Assembly: GCA_031257725.1 (NCBI GenBank)
Contig: JAIROD010000534.1
Location: 1 to 8,128, forward strand
Reading direction: 5' to 3'
DNA from: Planctomycetaceae bacterium
GTDB taxonomy: Bacteria; Planctomycetota; Planctomycetia; Pirellulales; Thermoguttaceae
Length of the DNA stretch: 8,128 nt
Made by a program: the position numbers and the translations under genes. Shown here piece after piece: positions 1-4,845 of the stretch (positions are counted from its first letter, which is position 1; the number at the start of each line of letters is the position of its first letter). The notes beneath the pieces are model-generated. The model was not told where the DNA came from and did no database searches. It saw only the letters and a list, made by a program, of their open reading frames with translations.

Positions 1-1
1 G

Positions 2-91
2 GAGGGAATGGGGATAACGAATTCTGGAGGGAATAGTAATGAATTCGACCAAATAAAGAAAGACCAATGTCAATTTTGTGCAAAAATTTAA
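2..91 (+). CDS. Possible 3' end of an unidentified gene (partial)
   Basis: One plus-strand frame is open from the window edge to TAA at 89-91, about 29 codons, ending ...DQIKKDQCQFCAKI; the other two plus frames close within about 40 bases. It contains a CxxC (CQFC) near the C-terminus and a Gly/Asn-rich stretch encoded by two imperfect direct copies of GGAGGGAAT. A T7/A7 palindrome begins three bases after the stop, as a terminator might. The fragment is too short for any family assignment, and an open frame of this length can occur by chance. If real, it is convergent with the thioredoxin gene to the right. Confidence 0.25.
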   Translation, partial: EGMGITNSGGNSNEFDQIKKDQCQFCAKI

Positions 92-93
92 GC

Positions 94-111
94 CATTTTT
101 TTAAAAAAATG
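94..111. terminator. Perfect A/T palindrome, possible bidirectional terminator
   Basis: CATTTTTTTAAAAAAATG is a perfect 18-bp palindrome (9+9, no spacer) just after the putative stop at 89-91. It lacks the GC-rich stem of a canonical intrinsic terminator, so the role is only suggested by its position. Confidence 0.25.
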
Positions 112-160
112 ACGCTTCCGGAGAAAATACGTAGAAAAATACCATTATAGCAGCATTAAT

Positions 161-334
161 AATCAAGAGGTAGGCGACCTTTCGCCGAAGGGTTTTCACC
201 CACGGTCGCAACGGTTGGTTTGTTATTCGGGTTGTACGCGGTTGTTTTTTAATTTCTATCTGCAAACAGGGGCAAGTCGGCTATCGCCGTATTAATCAAA
301 AACCGCTCGGCGAGCGGTTGCCTACCTCTTGATT
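161..334. repeat. Hairpin-ended dispersed repeat element, copy 1
   Basis: It is bounded by perfect 15-bp inverted repeats, AATCAAGAGGTAGGC (161-175) and its complement (320-334). The core from TAGGC to GCCTA (171-324) is 154 bp. Each core end carries a 26-nt hairpin module, at 171-196 and inverted at 299-324, that agrees at 21 of 26 positions. The differences in the stem are compensatory. Two 26-nt segments are shared exactly with copy 2: 264-289 (inverted there, 4308-4333) and 301-326 (direct there, 4416-4441). No target-site duplication is visible. It has no coding capacity, so it is best described as a REP/MITE-like non-coding repeat. Confidence 0.7.
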
Positions 335-513
335 CTTGGACTGATGATAAATAATAGGATCGCTACTGAATAGTTACAATAAAAGTATAAAGTAAAAGTT
401 CCCTTAGGTAAGTTTGGTCATTTCAAGTGAGAGAAAAGGTCTAGTAAATGTAGTAAGTAGTCTTCTTTTTACCGTAAGCTGAAGCATACGGTTAATAAAG
501 TATTTTACTTAAT

Positions 514-529
514 AGTCCCATGCGGGACT
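514..529 (-). terminator. Hairpin downstream of the thioredoxin gene
   Basis: AGTCCC and GGGACT form a perfect 6-bp stem with a 4-nt loop, 18 bases past the stop codon at 548. On the minus strand it is followed by an AT-rich sequence but no continuous U-run, so termination is only suggested. Confidence 0.35.
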
Positions 530-547
530 GAACAGTTACTACGACTA

Positions 548-1768
548 TTATTTTTCATCGGGAAACAATTCGGCGAGTTTCTTTTGAAGTTCTTCGCCAC
601 GTGCTTCCGTGAAAATGATTTTACCGTCTTTATCGACAAGAAACATTGTCGGTACACCGGAAATGGCATACTTTTTTCCTTGTAACGGCAAACCGGCTTT
701 TTCGGTCAACTCTTCTGAAAGACATATCCAAGGAATTTTTTCATCCTCAATAATTTTTTTCGTTGCCGGTAATTTATCCCAAATATAAATTGAAACAATT
801 TCAAATCCTTTGTCGTGATATTTTTCGTATGCCGAAAGCATTCCGGGAATTTCGCCTTTGCAAGGACCACACCACGAAGCCGTGAATTTGACCAACACAT
901 ATTTTCCGCGCAACGCTGACCAATCAAAATCTTGATCTTTGACAGATTGTCCATAGATTTCAGGATACGCACCAACTGAACGAAGTGCGTAACCTTCCAG
1001 ATATTCGAGTGTTACTTTTTTATCTTTCTCAGGCAAATTAAATTCGTCTGATTTGACAAATGTAATCAATTCATGCAATGTCTTTTCAACAAGTTGCGGA
1101 TCAACCGTTTTCCCTTCGGCAGAACCAGCAATCGTAATAACAACGATCAGCGGATGTCTTTGATTGACCGTAATCCCAGCTGTGTTTGTCGTGGACAATG
1201 TTTTTGCTTTTTGCACAAACTCTGCAAACTTCTCTGTCGTAAAATCTTTACGAAGTTCAGACACGGCTTCCTCTGAAAATTTTACGAAATGTTCGGCAAT
1301 GACCAGGCTGGCAAGCCGATTTTCTTTCTCCAACCCATTGATCAATTCATTGAGTGCAGTTTGATTTTTGGGGTTAGGATTTTCCTTGTTCCCTGTACCC
1401 AAACTGTCCGCCCGAATGAGATATTTTAAACCACGATATTTGAATTGTAATCCTTTGTCTTGTTCAGATTTATCGTCAGTAATTTTGAGAACTTTTTCAC
1501 CGCTTGCAAGGTATGTTTCACCTAGACTACGGATATATTTTGCATAAGGTTCCGATATTATTATCGCTTCTTTTGGAATATTGGCGGATTCTTCGTCGAA
1601 TTTATTCTTTAATTCGGTGACGATCGCCTTAGTGTAAGTTTCGACATCTGCTGTTGTTTTCGCTTCGTCGAGTGAAGTGATCTTGTTGTTCTCTTCCGAA
1701 ACCGTAACCGAACTTATCGATACGGAAAACAGTAAAACCAACAATAATTTTGAAAATTTTCTTGACAT
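548..1768 (-). CDS. Secreted TlpA/ResA-type thioredoxin-fold protein with novel N-terminal domain
   Basis: Probable periplasmic thiol-disulfide oxidoreductase of 406 residues. The start is ATG at 1768 (MSRKFSKLLLVLL...): it gives a clean signal peptide (basic n-region, then LLLVLLFSVSISSVTV) and has GAGAAAGGA nine bases upstream. A longer ORF begins at 1852 but would translate the TTTAC tandem repeat and bury the signal peptide. Residues about 30-265 are mostly helical, charged, and match no family I recognise. The thioredoxin domain runs from about 269 to the end, with WCGPC (catalytic Cys300 and Cys303) and the cis-Pro loop GVPT (Pro373). TlpA-like proteins typically reduce or isomerise disulfides in exported proteins or cytochrome c; the substrate here is unknown. 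It is the last gene of the minus-strand cluster, 231 bp after the lipoprotein gene. No lipobox is seen. Confidence 0.9.
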   Translation of the reverse strand: MSRKFSKLLLVLLFSVSISSVTVSEENNKITSLDEAKTTADVETYTKAIVTELKNKFDEESANIPKEAIIISEPYAKYIRSLGETYLASGEKVLKITDDKSEQDKGLQFKYRGLKYLIRADSLGTGNKENPNPKNQTALNELINGLEKENRLASLVIAEHFVKFSEEAVSELRKDFTTEKFAEFVQKAKTLSTTNTAGITVNQRHPLIVVITIAGSAEGKTVDPQLVEKTLHELITFVKSDEFNLPEKDKKVTLEYLEGYALRSVGAYPEIYGQSVKDQDFDWSALRGKYVLVKFTASWCGPCKGEIPGMLSAYEKYHDKGFEIVSIYIWDKLPATKKIIEDEKIPWICLSEELTEKAGLPLQGKKYAISGVPTMFLVDKDGKIIFTEARGEELQKKLAELFPDEK

Positions 1769-1777
1769 GGTAAATTT

Positions 1778-1786
1778 TCCTTTCTC
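1778..1786 (-). promoter_or_regulatory. Ribosome binding site of the thioredoxin gene
   Basis: GAGAAAGGA on the minus strand, nine bases before ATG 1768. It decides the start in favour of MSRKF over the upstream ATG at 1852. Confidence 0.6.
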
Positions 1787-1800
1787 AATACAATGAATAA

Positions 1801-1820
1801 AGTAAAGTAAAGTAAAGTAA
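1801..1820. repeat. AGTAA pentamer tandem repeat (4 copies)
   Basis: Four perfect AGTAA units (TTACT on the coding strand) in the presumed 5' leader of the thioredoxin gene, 33-52 bases before its ATG. Such short tandem runs can change copy number by slippage; any effect on expression is speculation. Confidence 0.8.
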
Positions 1821-1953
1821 AAACTGAAGCACAAAACAATCATTTGCAGCAAAAATTTATAAACGACCTGTTATAAAATTGTCTTTTTAATTGATTCATC
1901 GTGTTTCTGTTTTTTATAACTAAATTAACAAGATTTTCACAATTAACCTATTT

Positions 1954-1980
1954 GAAAATTATGAAAATTATGAAAATTTT
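1954..1980. repeat. GAAAATTAT 9-bp tandem repeat (about 3 copies)
   Basis: GAAAATTAT occurs twice perfectly (1954-1962 and 1963-1971), followed by GAAAATTTT (1972-1980). It lies in the AT-rich gap between the lipoprotein and thioredoxin genes and could act as a curved or UP-like promoter element for the latter, but no clear -35/-10 pair was found. Confidence 0.7.
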
Positions 1981-1999
1981 GTGTTATTAAAATAAACGG

Positions 2000-2449
2000 T
2001 TATTTTAGTTTATCGGATTCGCTTGTCAGGTTAAATTGAAACACGTTGGGAGATTTTTTTGTTGCGGTAACGGTTTCTGTTGATTTTGCTCCGTATTTTG
2101 GCGGGATAAGGTTTCGAGTTTTATATGGTATTCTAGTCTGGTTTTTTATTTCTTCTATTTCTTCTTGCACACCCTGAATTGTTTCAATTGACCGGAAATG
2201 TACCGAATATGTTTGGTCTGGTATGAGTCCTTGTTTTGCGGGAAGAGAAAATGTTCCGTTTTTGATGAACGAACCGGTCGATACTGCCGGAGTTGATCCT
2301 GCGATTGATGAAAATAATATTTCACCATGTTCGAGTGGTTTGCCGTCCAGTGTTACTTCACCGCGAATAGGAATACGTTCTTGCGGATTATTTGTATTAC
2401 AACCTGAAATGATCAGTAACAATAAAAATAGGAAAAATAAATGTTTCAT
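2000..2449 (-). CDS. Small planctomycete-type lipoprotein with carboxypeptidase-regulatory-like fold
   Basis: 149 residues. The N-terminus MKHLFFLFLLLLIISGC is a lipoprotein signal peptide with lipobox ISGC (Cys17) followed by Asn18. The mature part opens with RIPIRGEVTLDGKPLEHGEILF (Gly30 to Phe46), the hallmark of small planctomycete lipoproteins with an Ig-like/carboxypeptidase-regulatory beta-sandwich. Later come LIPDQTYSVHF and LIPPKYGAKSTETVTA, both in the usual places for this family. The function of the family is not known; it is anchored at a membrane surface. These genes commonly sit beside DUF1559 genes, as here (135 bp downstream of one), which suggests a shared envelope role. No good Shine-Dalgarno sequence precedes ATG 2449. 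The stop codon overlaps a small AT-rich inverted repeat (AAAATAA-CCGT-TTATTTT). Confidence 0.88.
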   Translation of the reverse strand: MKHLFFLFLLLLIISGCNTNNPQERIPIRGEVTLDGKPLEHGEILFSSIAGSTPAVSTGSFIKNGTFSLPAKQGLIPDQTYSVHFRSIETIQGVQEEIEEIKNQTRIPYKTRNLIPPKYGAKSTETVTATKKSPNVFQFNLTSESDKLK

Positions 2450-2459
2450 ATTTGTGGTA

Positions 2460-2573
2460 GTTTGAATTATGGTTCGTGTGATTTAGGTGATTGCTGTTTG
2501 AACTATGATCTTTAATCATTAATAATTCAGAATCTTTCAAAATTATCTGAATCACATAAATCATCGTTCAGAC
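2460..2573. repeat. Degenerate repeats between the lipoprotein and DUF1559 genes
   Basis: GTTTGAATTATG (2460-2471) recurs as GTTTGAACTATG (2496-2507). The second unit, extended to 2496-2509, is also present inverted at 2560-2573 with 12 of 14 bases complementary. The inverted pair begins just downstream of the DUF1559 stop codon at 2585 and could fold, with a 50-nt loop, in the transcript. Confidence 0.5.
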
Positions 2574-2584
2574 GGCAGACAAGA

Positions 2585-3702
2585 TTAGTGCAATGAATAT
2601 ATTTCACCTCCGTTTGTAGAACCGGCGGCTCGCCAGATATCCAGATTGATTTGGTCTGGAATAAATCGAATTGACCCATCTGCAAGTCCGGCATTGACAC
2701 CACCAACATGCCAACTTCGTGCTGATATTCTCATATAATAACCATCACCATCAGTTGAAGAAGTACTCATTGGCGTAAGAGGATGCCGAATATGATTTGA
2801 TTCAGCAGCAGCGTTAGCTTCAATATCCGCTACCATTGTATTGGGTGTCTGGTTTGTAGTAAAATAGCAACTGGTTCCCAGCCAAATTAAACCACGAGTA
2901 TCATTCGTACTGCCTCCTTGAATAGTTTCTGATAATGCGACTGTGTTGGAGGTTCCATCTGTAATATCAGCAAATGTCGTTACCAACGGATAAGCTGCAA
3001 CACTACCGGAGATTGAACTGATATGGAACATTGCGCGATATTGTGATTCTCTGCCAAAAACCACTCCATCAATAAGACCATTACGATCATCATTGGGAGG
3101 ATTACGGGGTGTTCCATAAGGATAGTAGATACCTTCTCGTCCCATGCAAGCAACATAATTATGTATCCGAATTGTTGCTGTTCCTCTTATATTTTGGTTG
3201 CCGTCCGAAGGACAAGTGTACGTAGAAACCACCAATCTTTGCAATATGGTATTAGAGATGTATATCACGTTAAAATCATACTCCGTAAAGATTTGATTTT
3301 TTTCGATGAAAGGTAATACTTGTACCGCCCAAGTGCTATTAATAGTACCGCGTGCTCCCCATGGAAACGATTGCTGAACATCATGATAATTGTGCATTGC
3401 CAGCACGATTTGTTTCTGATTGTTCGTGCATTGCATTCGCCGTGCGGCTTCTCTGGCGGCTTGGACAGCTGGTAAAAGAAGAGCAATTAACACACCGATA
3501 ATCGCAATCACCACAAGAAGTTCGACAAGAGTAAAGCCCTTTCGATTACCTAGATCCCCCCCCCCCCCCCTATTTTAACATGATTTATTCCTGAAAATAA
3601 ACGCAGTTTTTCAGAAAAAGAGGTGAACCTGAACCGTTTCAGACGAAACAGCATCAAAATTGTCTGACTAACAAACATGGTAAAAAGTTTCTGTATGAAC
3701 AT
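2585..3702 (-). CDS. DUF1559 prepilin-like protein, reading frame interrupted at a G15 tract
   Basis: Surface or pseudopilin-like protein. The conserved frame reads NRKGFTLVELLVVIAIIGV then LLLPAVQAAREAARRMQC, the type IV prepilin N-terminus (cleavage expected between Gly and Phe, with Glu5 of the mature form). It ends with the DUF1559 H-x9-DG motif (His codon 2706-2708, Asp-Gly codons 2675-2680) and GGEIYSLH. Upstream of GFTL this frame meets TAA at 3575-3577 with no ATG between. An ORF in another frame starts at ATG 3702 (MFIQKLFTMFVSQTILMLFR...), has AGGAAAGGA six bases upstream, and runs through the G tract to a stop at 3550. A tract of 13 or 16 G would fuse them, giving a leader of about 56 residues, unusually long for a prepilin, with a Gly run. 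The naive alternative start is GTG 3514, which cuts into the prepilin motif and is unlikely. Family identity is near certain; the gene state is not. Confidence 0.85.
3550..3702 (-). other. Out-of-frame leader ORF of the DUF1559 gene
   Basis: Starts at ATG 3702 with the strong AGGAAAGGA site and reads a basic, hydrophobic segment (FVSQTILMLFRLKRFRF), then HVKIGGGGGI and stop TAG (3550-3552). In the present sequence it would yield only a 50-residue peptide. With one more G, or two fewer, it continues as GGDLGNRK into GFTLVELL. I take it as the true N-terminus of the gene rather than a separate protein. Confidence 0.6.
3556..3570 (-). repeat. G15 homopolymer (C15 on plus strand) inside the DUF1559 gene
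   Basis: Fifteen consecutive C on the plus strand in otherwise AT-rich DNA, within the coding region just before the prepilin motif. Poly-G tracts of this size are classic slipped-strand mispairing sites in bacterial phase variation. The length decides whether the leader and body are in frame (13, 16 or 19 G) or not (15 as seen). Confidence 0.95.
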
Positions 3703-3708
3703 TGATCG

Positions 3709-3717
3709 TCCTTTCCT
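3709..3717 (-). promoter_or_regulatory. Ribosome binding site of the DUF1559 leader
   Basis: AGGAAAGGA on the minus strand, six bases before ATG 3702. It is the strongest Shine-Dalgarno sequence in the window and supports 3702 as the real start. Confidence 0.65.
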
Positions 3718-3773
3718 AAAAGAGTTAAATACGAAAAGTACATTACTTGTGTACTTCAATTGAATTTGTTTAA

Positions 3774-3791
3774 TAGCAAGAACCGTGCCAA
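3774..3791 (-). promoter_or_regulatory. Sigma-54 (-24/-12) promoter for the DUF1559 gene
   Basis: The minus strand reads TTGGCACGGTTCTTGCTA, an essentially perfect match to the RpoN consensus TTGGCACG-N4-TTGCW, with GG (3789-3788) and GC (3777-3776) ten bases apart as required. Transcription would start about 12 bases past the GC, near 3764, leaving a leader of about 60 nt before ATG 3702. Sigma-54 promoters need an AAA+ enhancer-binding protein; type IV pilin genes are often RpoN-dependent, which fits a prepilin-like product. It is the only such site I found in the window. Confidence 0.75.
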
Positions 3792-3805
3792 TTTGAATTT
3801 CAAAT
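3791..3805. promoter_or_regulatory. 15-bp palindrome abutting the -24 element
   Basis: ATTTGAA-T-TTCAAAT is a perfect inverted repeat directly upstream of the -24 box. It could be a regulator site or simply an AT-rich element aiding sigma-54 holoenzyme binding; enhancer sites usually lie farther upstream. Confidence 0.35.
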
Positions 3806-4080
3806 AAATCATACAGAATTTAACCCGAATACATTACTAAGTTACATTTCTTTCAAAATAATCCGAATATTTAAGGACAATCTGATTATTGTTAAAGAAA
3901 TAATACGCACAAACATTTTTTTGTCCGTAAACTCAAGTTTCCATTTATTTTTCTGACGCAACTTCTTGAAAACAAAGACATTACGGAAAATAATTTTTTT
4001 TTCATAAAATTTATAAGAAATATAAAAAATATCCGAATCGAAAATTATTTTGTAGTCAAACTATCATATTTCACGGCTAT

Positions 4081-4122
4081 TTCCAGCATATATCACGGCG
4101 AAAGCCGTTAAATATGCTGGAA
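4081..4122. other. Two-tier hairpin with GAAA tetraloop
   Basis: TTCCAGCATAT (4081-4091) pairs perfectly with ATATGCTGGAA (4112-4122). Inside, after a symmetric 3x3 internal loop, ACGGC (4095-4099) pairs with GCCGT (4104-4108) around a GAAA loop, a stable GNRA tetraloop on the plus strand. This could be a structured RNA piece, a terminator-like stem, or part of the neighbouring repeat cluster. It has no following U-run. Confidence 0.6.
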
Positions 4123-4213
4123 GTAGATTAAATGGGAGCGTTTGTTGTTTTGGGGTGACGATTAGGGTTATCGCGTGTTTCATGGCGGCAGTCTTCAGAA
4201 CCTTCTTCAGAGC

Positions 4214-4231
4214 CGCAACCGGAAGGTTGCG
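4214..4231. other. GCAACC/GGTTGC hairpin with GGAA loop
   Basis: CGCAACC (4214-4220) pairs with GGTTGCG (4225-4231) around GGAA, a GNRA-type loop, followed by six A. The arm words recur in the repeat elements nearby, so it may be a fragment of that family. Confidence 0.5.
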
Positions 4232-4285
4232 AAAAAACATCTCGGCTTCAGTTTAGTAGTGTATTATCAGAAAATACTCATCAAA

Positions 4286-4441
4286 TAGGCGACTCAACAG
4301 GTTGCGTCGGCGATAGCCGACTTGCCCCTGTTTCCCGTCGGCAATCAGTTTCCAAACCAGTCAGAAACACAAATTGCCCAATCGAATCTGATTCGCTGTT
4401 GCCTATCGGCAACGCAACCGCTCGGCGAGCGGTTGCCTACC
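4286..4441. repeat. Hairpin-ended dispersed repeat element, copy 2 (rearranged)
   Basis: From TAGGCGAC (4286) to GCCTA (ending 4439) the core is 154 bp, the same length as copy 1. It shares an exact 26-nt inverted segment (4308-4333) and an exact 26-nt direct segment (4416-4441) with copy 1, while the rest differs. Hairpins in order: AACAGG/CCTGTT (4296-4301 with 4327-4332) enclosing GTCGGC-GATA-GCCGAC (4306-4321), GTTGCC-TATC-GGCAAC (4398-4413), and GCAACCGCTC-GGC-GAGCGGTTGC (4415-4437). It is non-coding. Confidence 0.65.
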
Positions 4442-4638
4442 ATCGAATGAGCAATCTACTGAATAATTACAACGATTTAACAAACCGGCAGTGAAGGTAG
4501 GTATTTTTTATTCCGTGTTTTATTATTTTGGAGAAATTTTCATGAATCTGATTTTCCGGAAAAATTTATCGTAAGTTCTTATTTTTCAAAGTGTTCCGGT
4601 GATGAAAAATTTTTGGGAGGAGAAGTTGTTCGGGGGAT

Positions 4639-4755
4639 ATGGACACTTTTTTCCGGTCTGGTATATTGTCATGGATTAAAAATCGGTTATCATTTTTCGC
4701 TAAGTTTTTATTAGCCGATTATCAGTCCGACTATCGTCTAAAACCGATACCGTAA
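4639..4755 (+). CDS. Doubtful 38-residue small ORF
   Basis: MDTFFRSGILSWIKNRLSFF and so on, ending DYRLKPIP with TAA 4753-4755. It has purine-rich GGGGGA directly before the ATG (spacing too short) and GGGAGGAG about 16-17 bases upstream (too far). It is basic and amphipathic, with no family recognised. It ends 90 bp before the large plus-strand gene and is in the same frame, but a second in-frame stop (TAA 4807-4809) separates them, so it is not simply an N-terminal extension. It is likely to be chance. Confidence 0.15.
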   Translation: MDTFFRSGILSWIKNRLSFFAKFLLADYQSDYRLKPIP

Positions 4756-4845
4756 ATATTTGTGATAATATGTGTGACGGTTTTGAAATTAAACATTATT
4801 TTCCTCTAAAATCTCATTCCTTTATATTTTGATTCCGTAATTTCG

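Larger units (their letters stand above)
92..547. other. Intergenic region, no gene; hairpin-rich repeat element inside
   Basis: No plausible coding region on either strand. It holds the T7/A7 palindrome (94-111), the 174-bp inverted-repeat element (161-334), two copies of an ACTGAAYAGTTAC motif (365-377 and 527-539), and small hairpins at 471-492 (ACCGTA/TACGGT arms) and 514-529. The latter two lie downstream of the minus-strand thioredoxin gene. Confidence 0.6.
3806..4845. other. Long intergenic region between divergent genes
   Basis: No convincing gene. 3806-4080 is very AT-rich and would hold any enhancer for the sigma-54 promoter. 4081-4231 holds strong hairpins, 4286-4441 the second hairpin-rich repeat element, and 4458-4470 an ACTGAATAATTAC motif. 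4471-4845 precedes the TPR-like gene and contains only two doubtful tiny ORFs. No clear -35/-10 pair for the plus-strand gene was found; GATAAT at 4764-4769 is a weak -10 candidate. Confidence 0.6.

Noticed and set aside
161..334. CRISPR array or tRNA in the hairpin-rich regions
   Set aside because: There are no regularly spaced identical repeats and no cloverleaf with a TTC loop; the palindromic modules fit a dispersed repeat family instead.
161..334. Classical MITE with target duplication for repeat copy 1
   Set aside because: It has 15-bp inverted ends, but the flanks (CATTAAT and CTTGGAC) share no direct repeat, unlike the element at 7781-7955.
1768..1852. Upstream ATG at 1852 as start of the thioredoxin gene
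   Set aside because: It would translate the TTTAC tandem repeat and place a proper signal peptide 28 residues inside the protein; ATG 1768 has its own ribosome binding site.
3512..3514. GTG at 3512-3514 as start of the DUF1559 gene
   Set aside because: It removes the GFTLVELL prepilin processing motif, which is present in the same frame just upstream. No ribosome binding site is placed for it.
4122..4290. Transposase remnant in the long intergenic gap
   Set aside because: Frames that I read through here close quickly and show no transposase motif.
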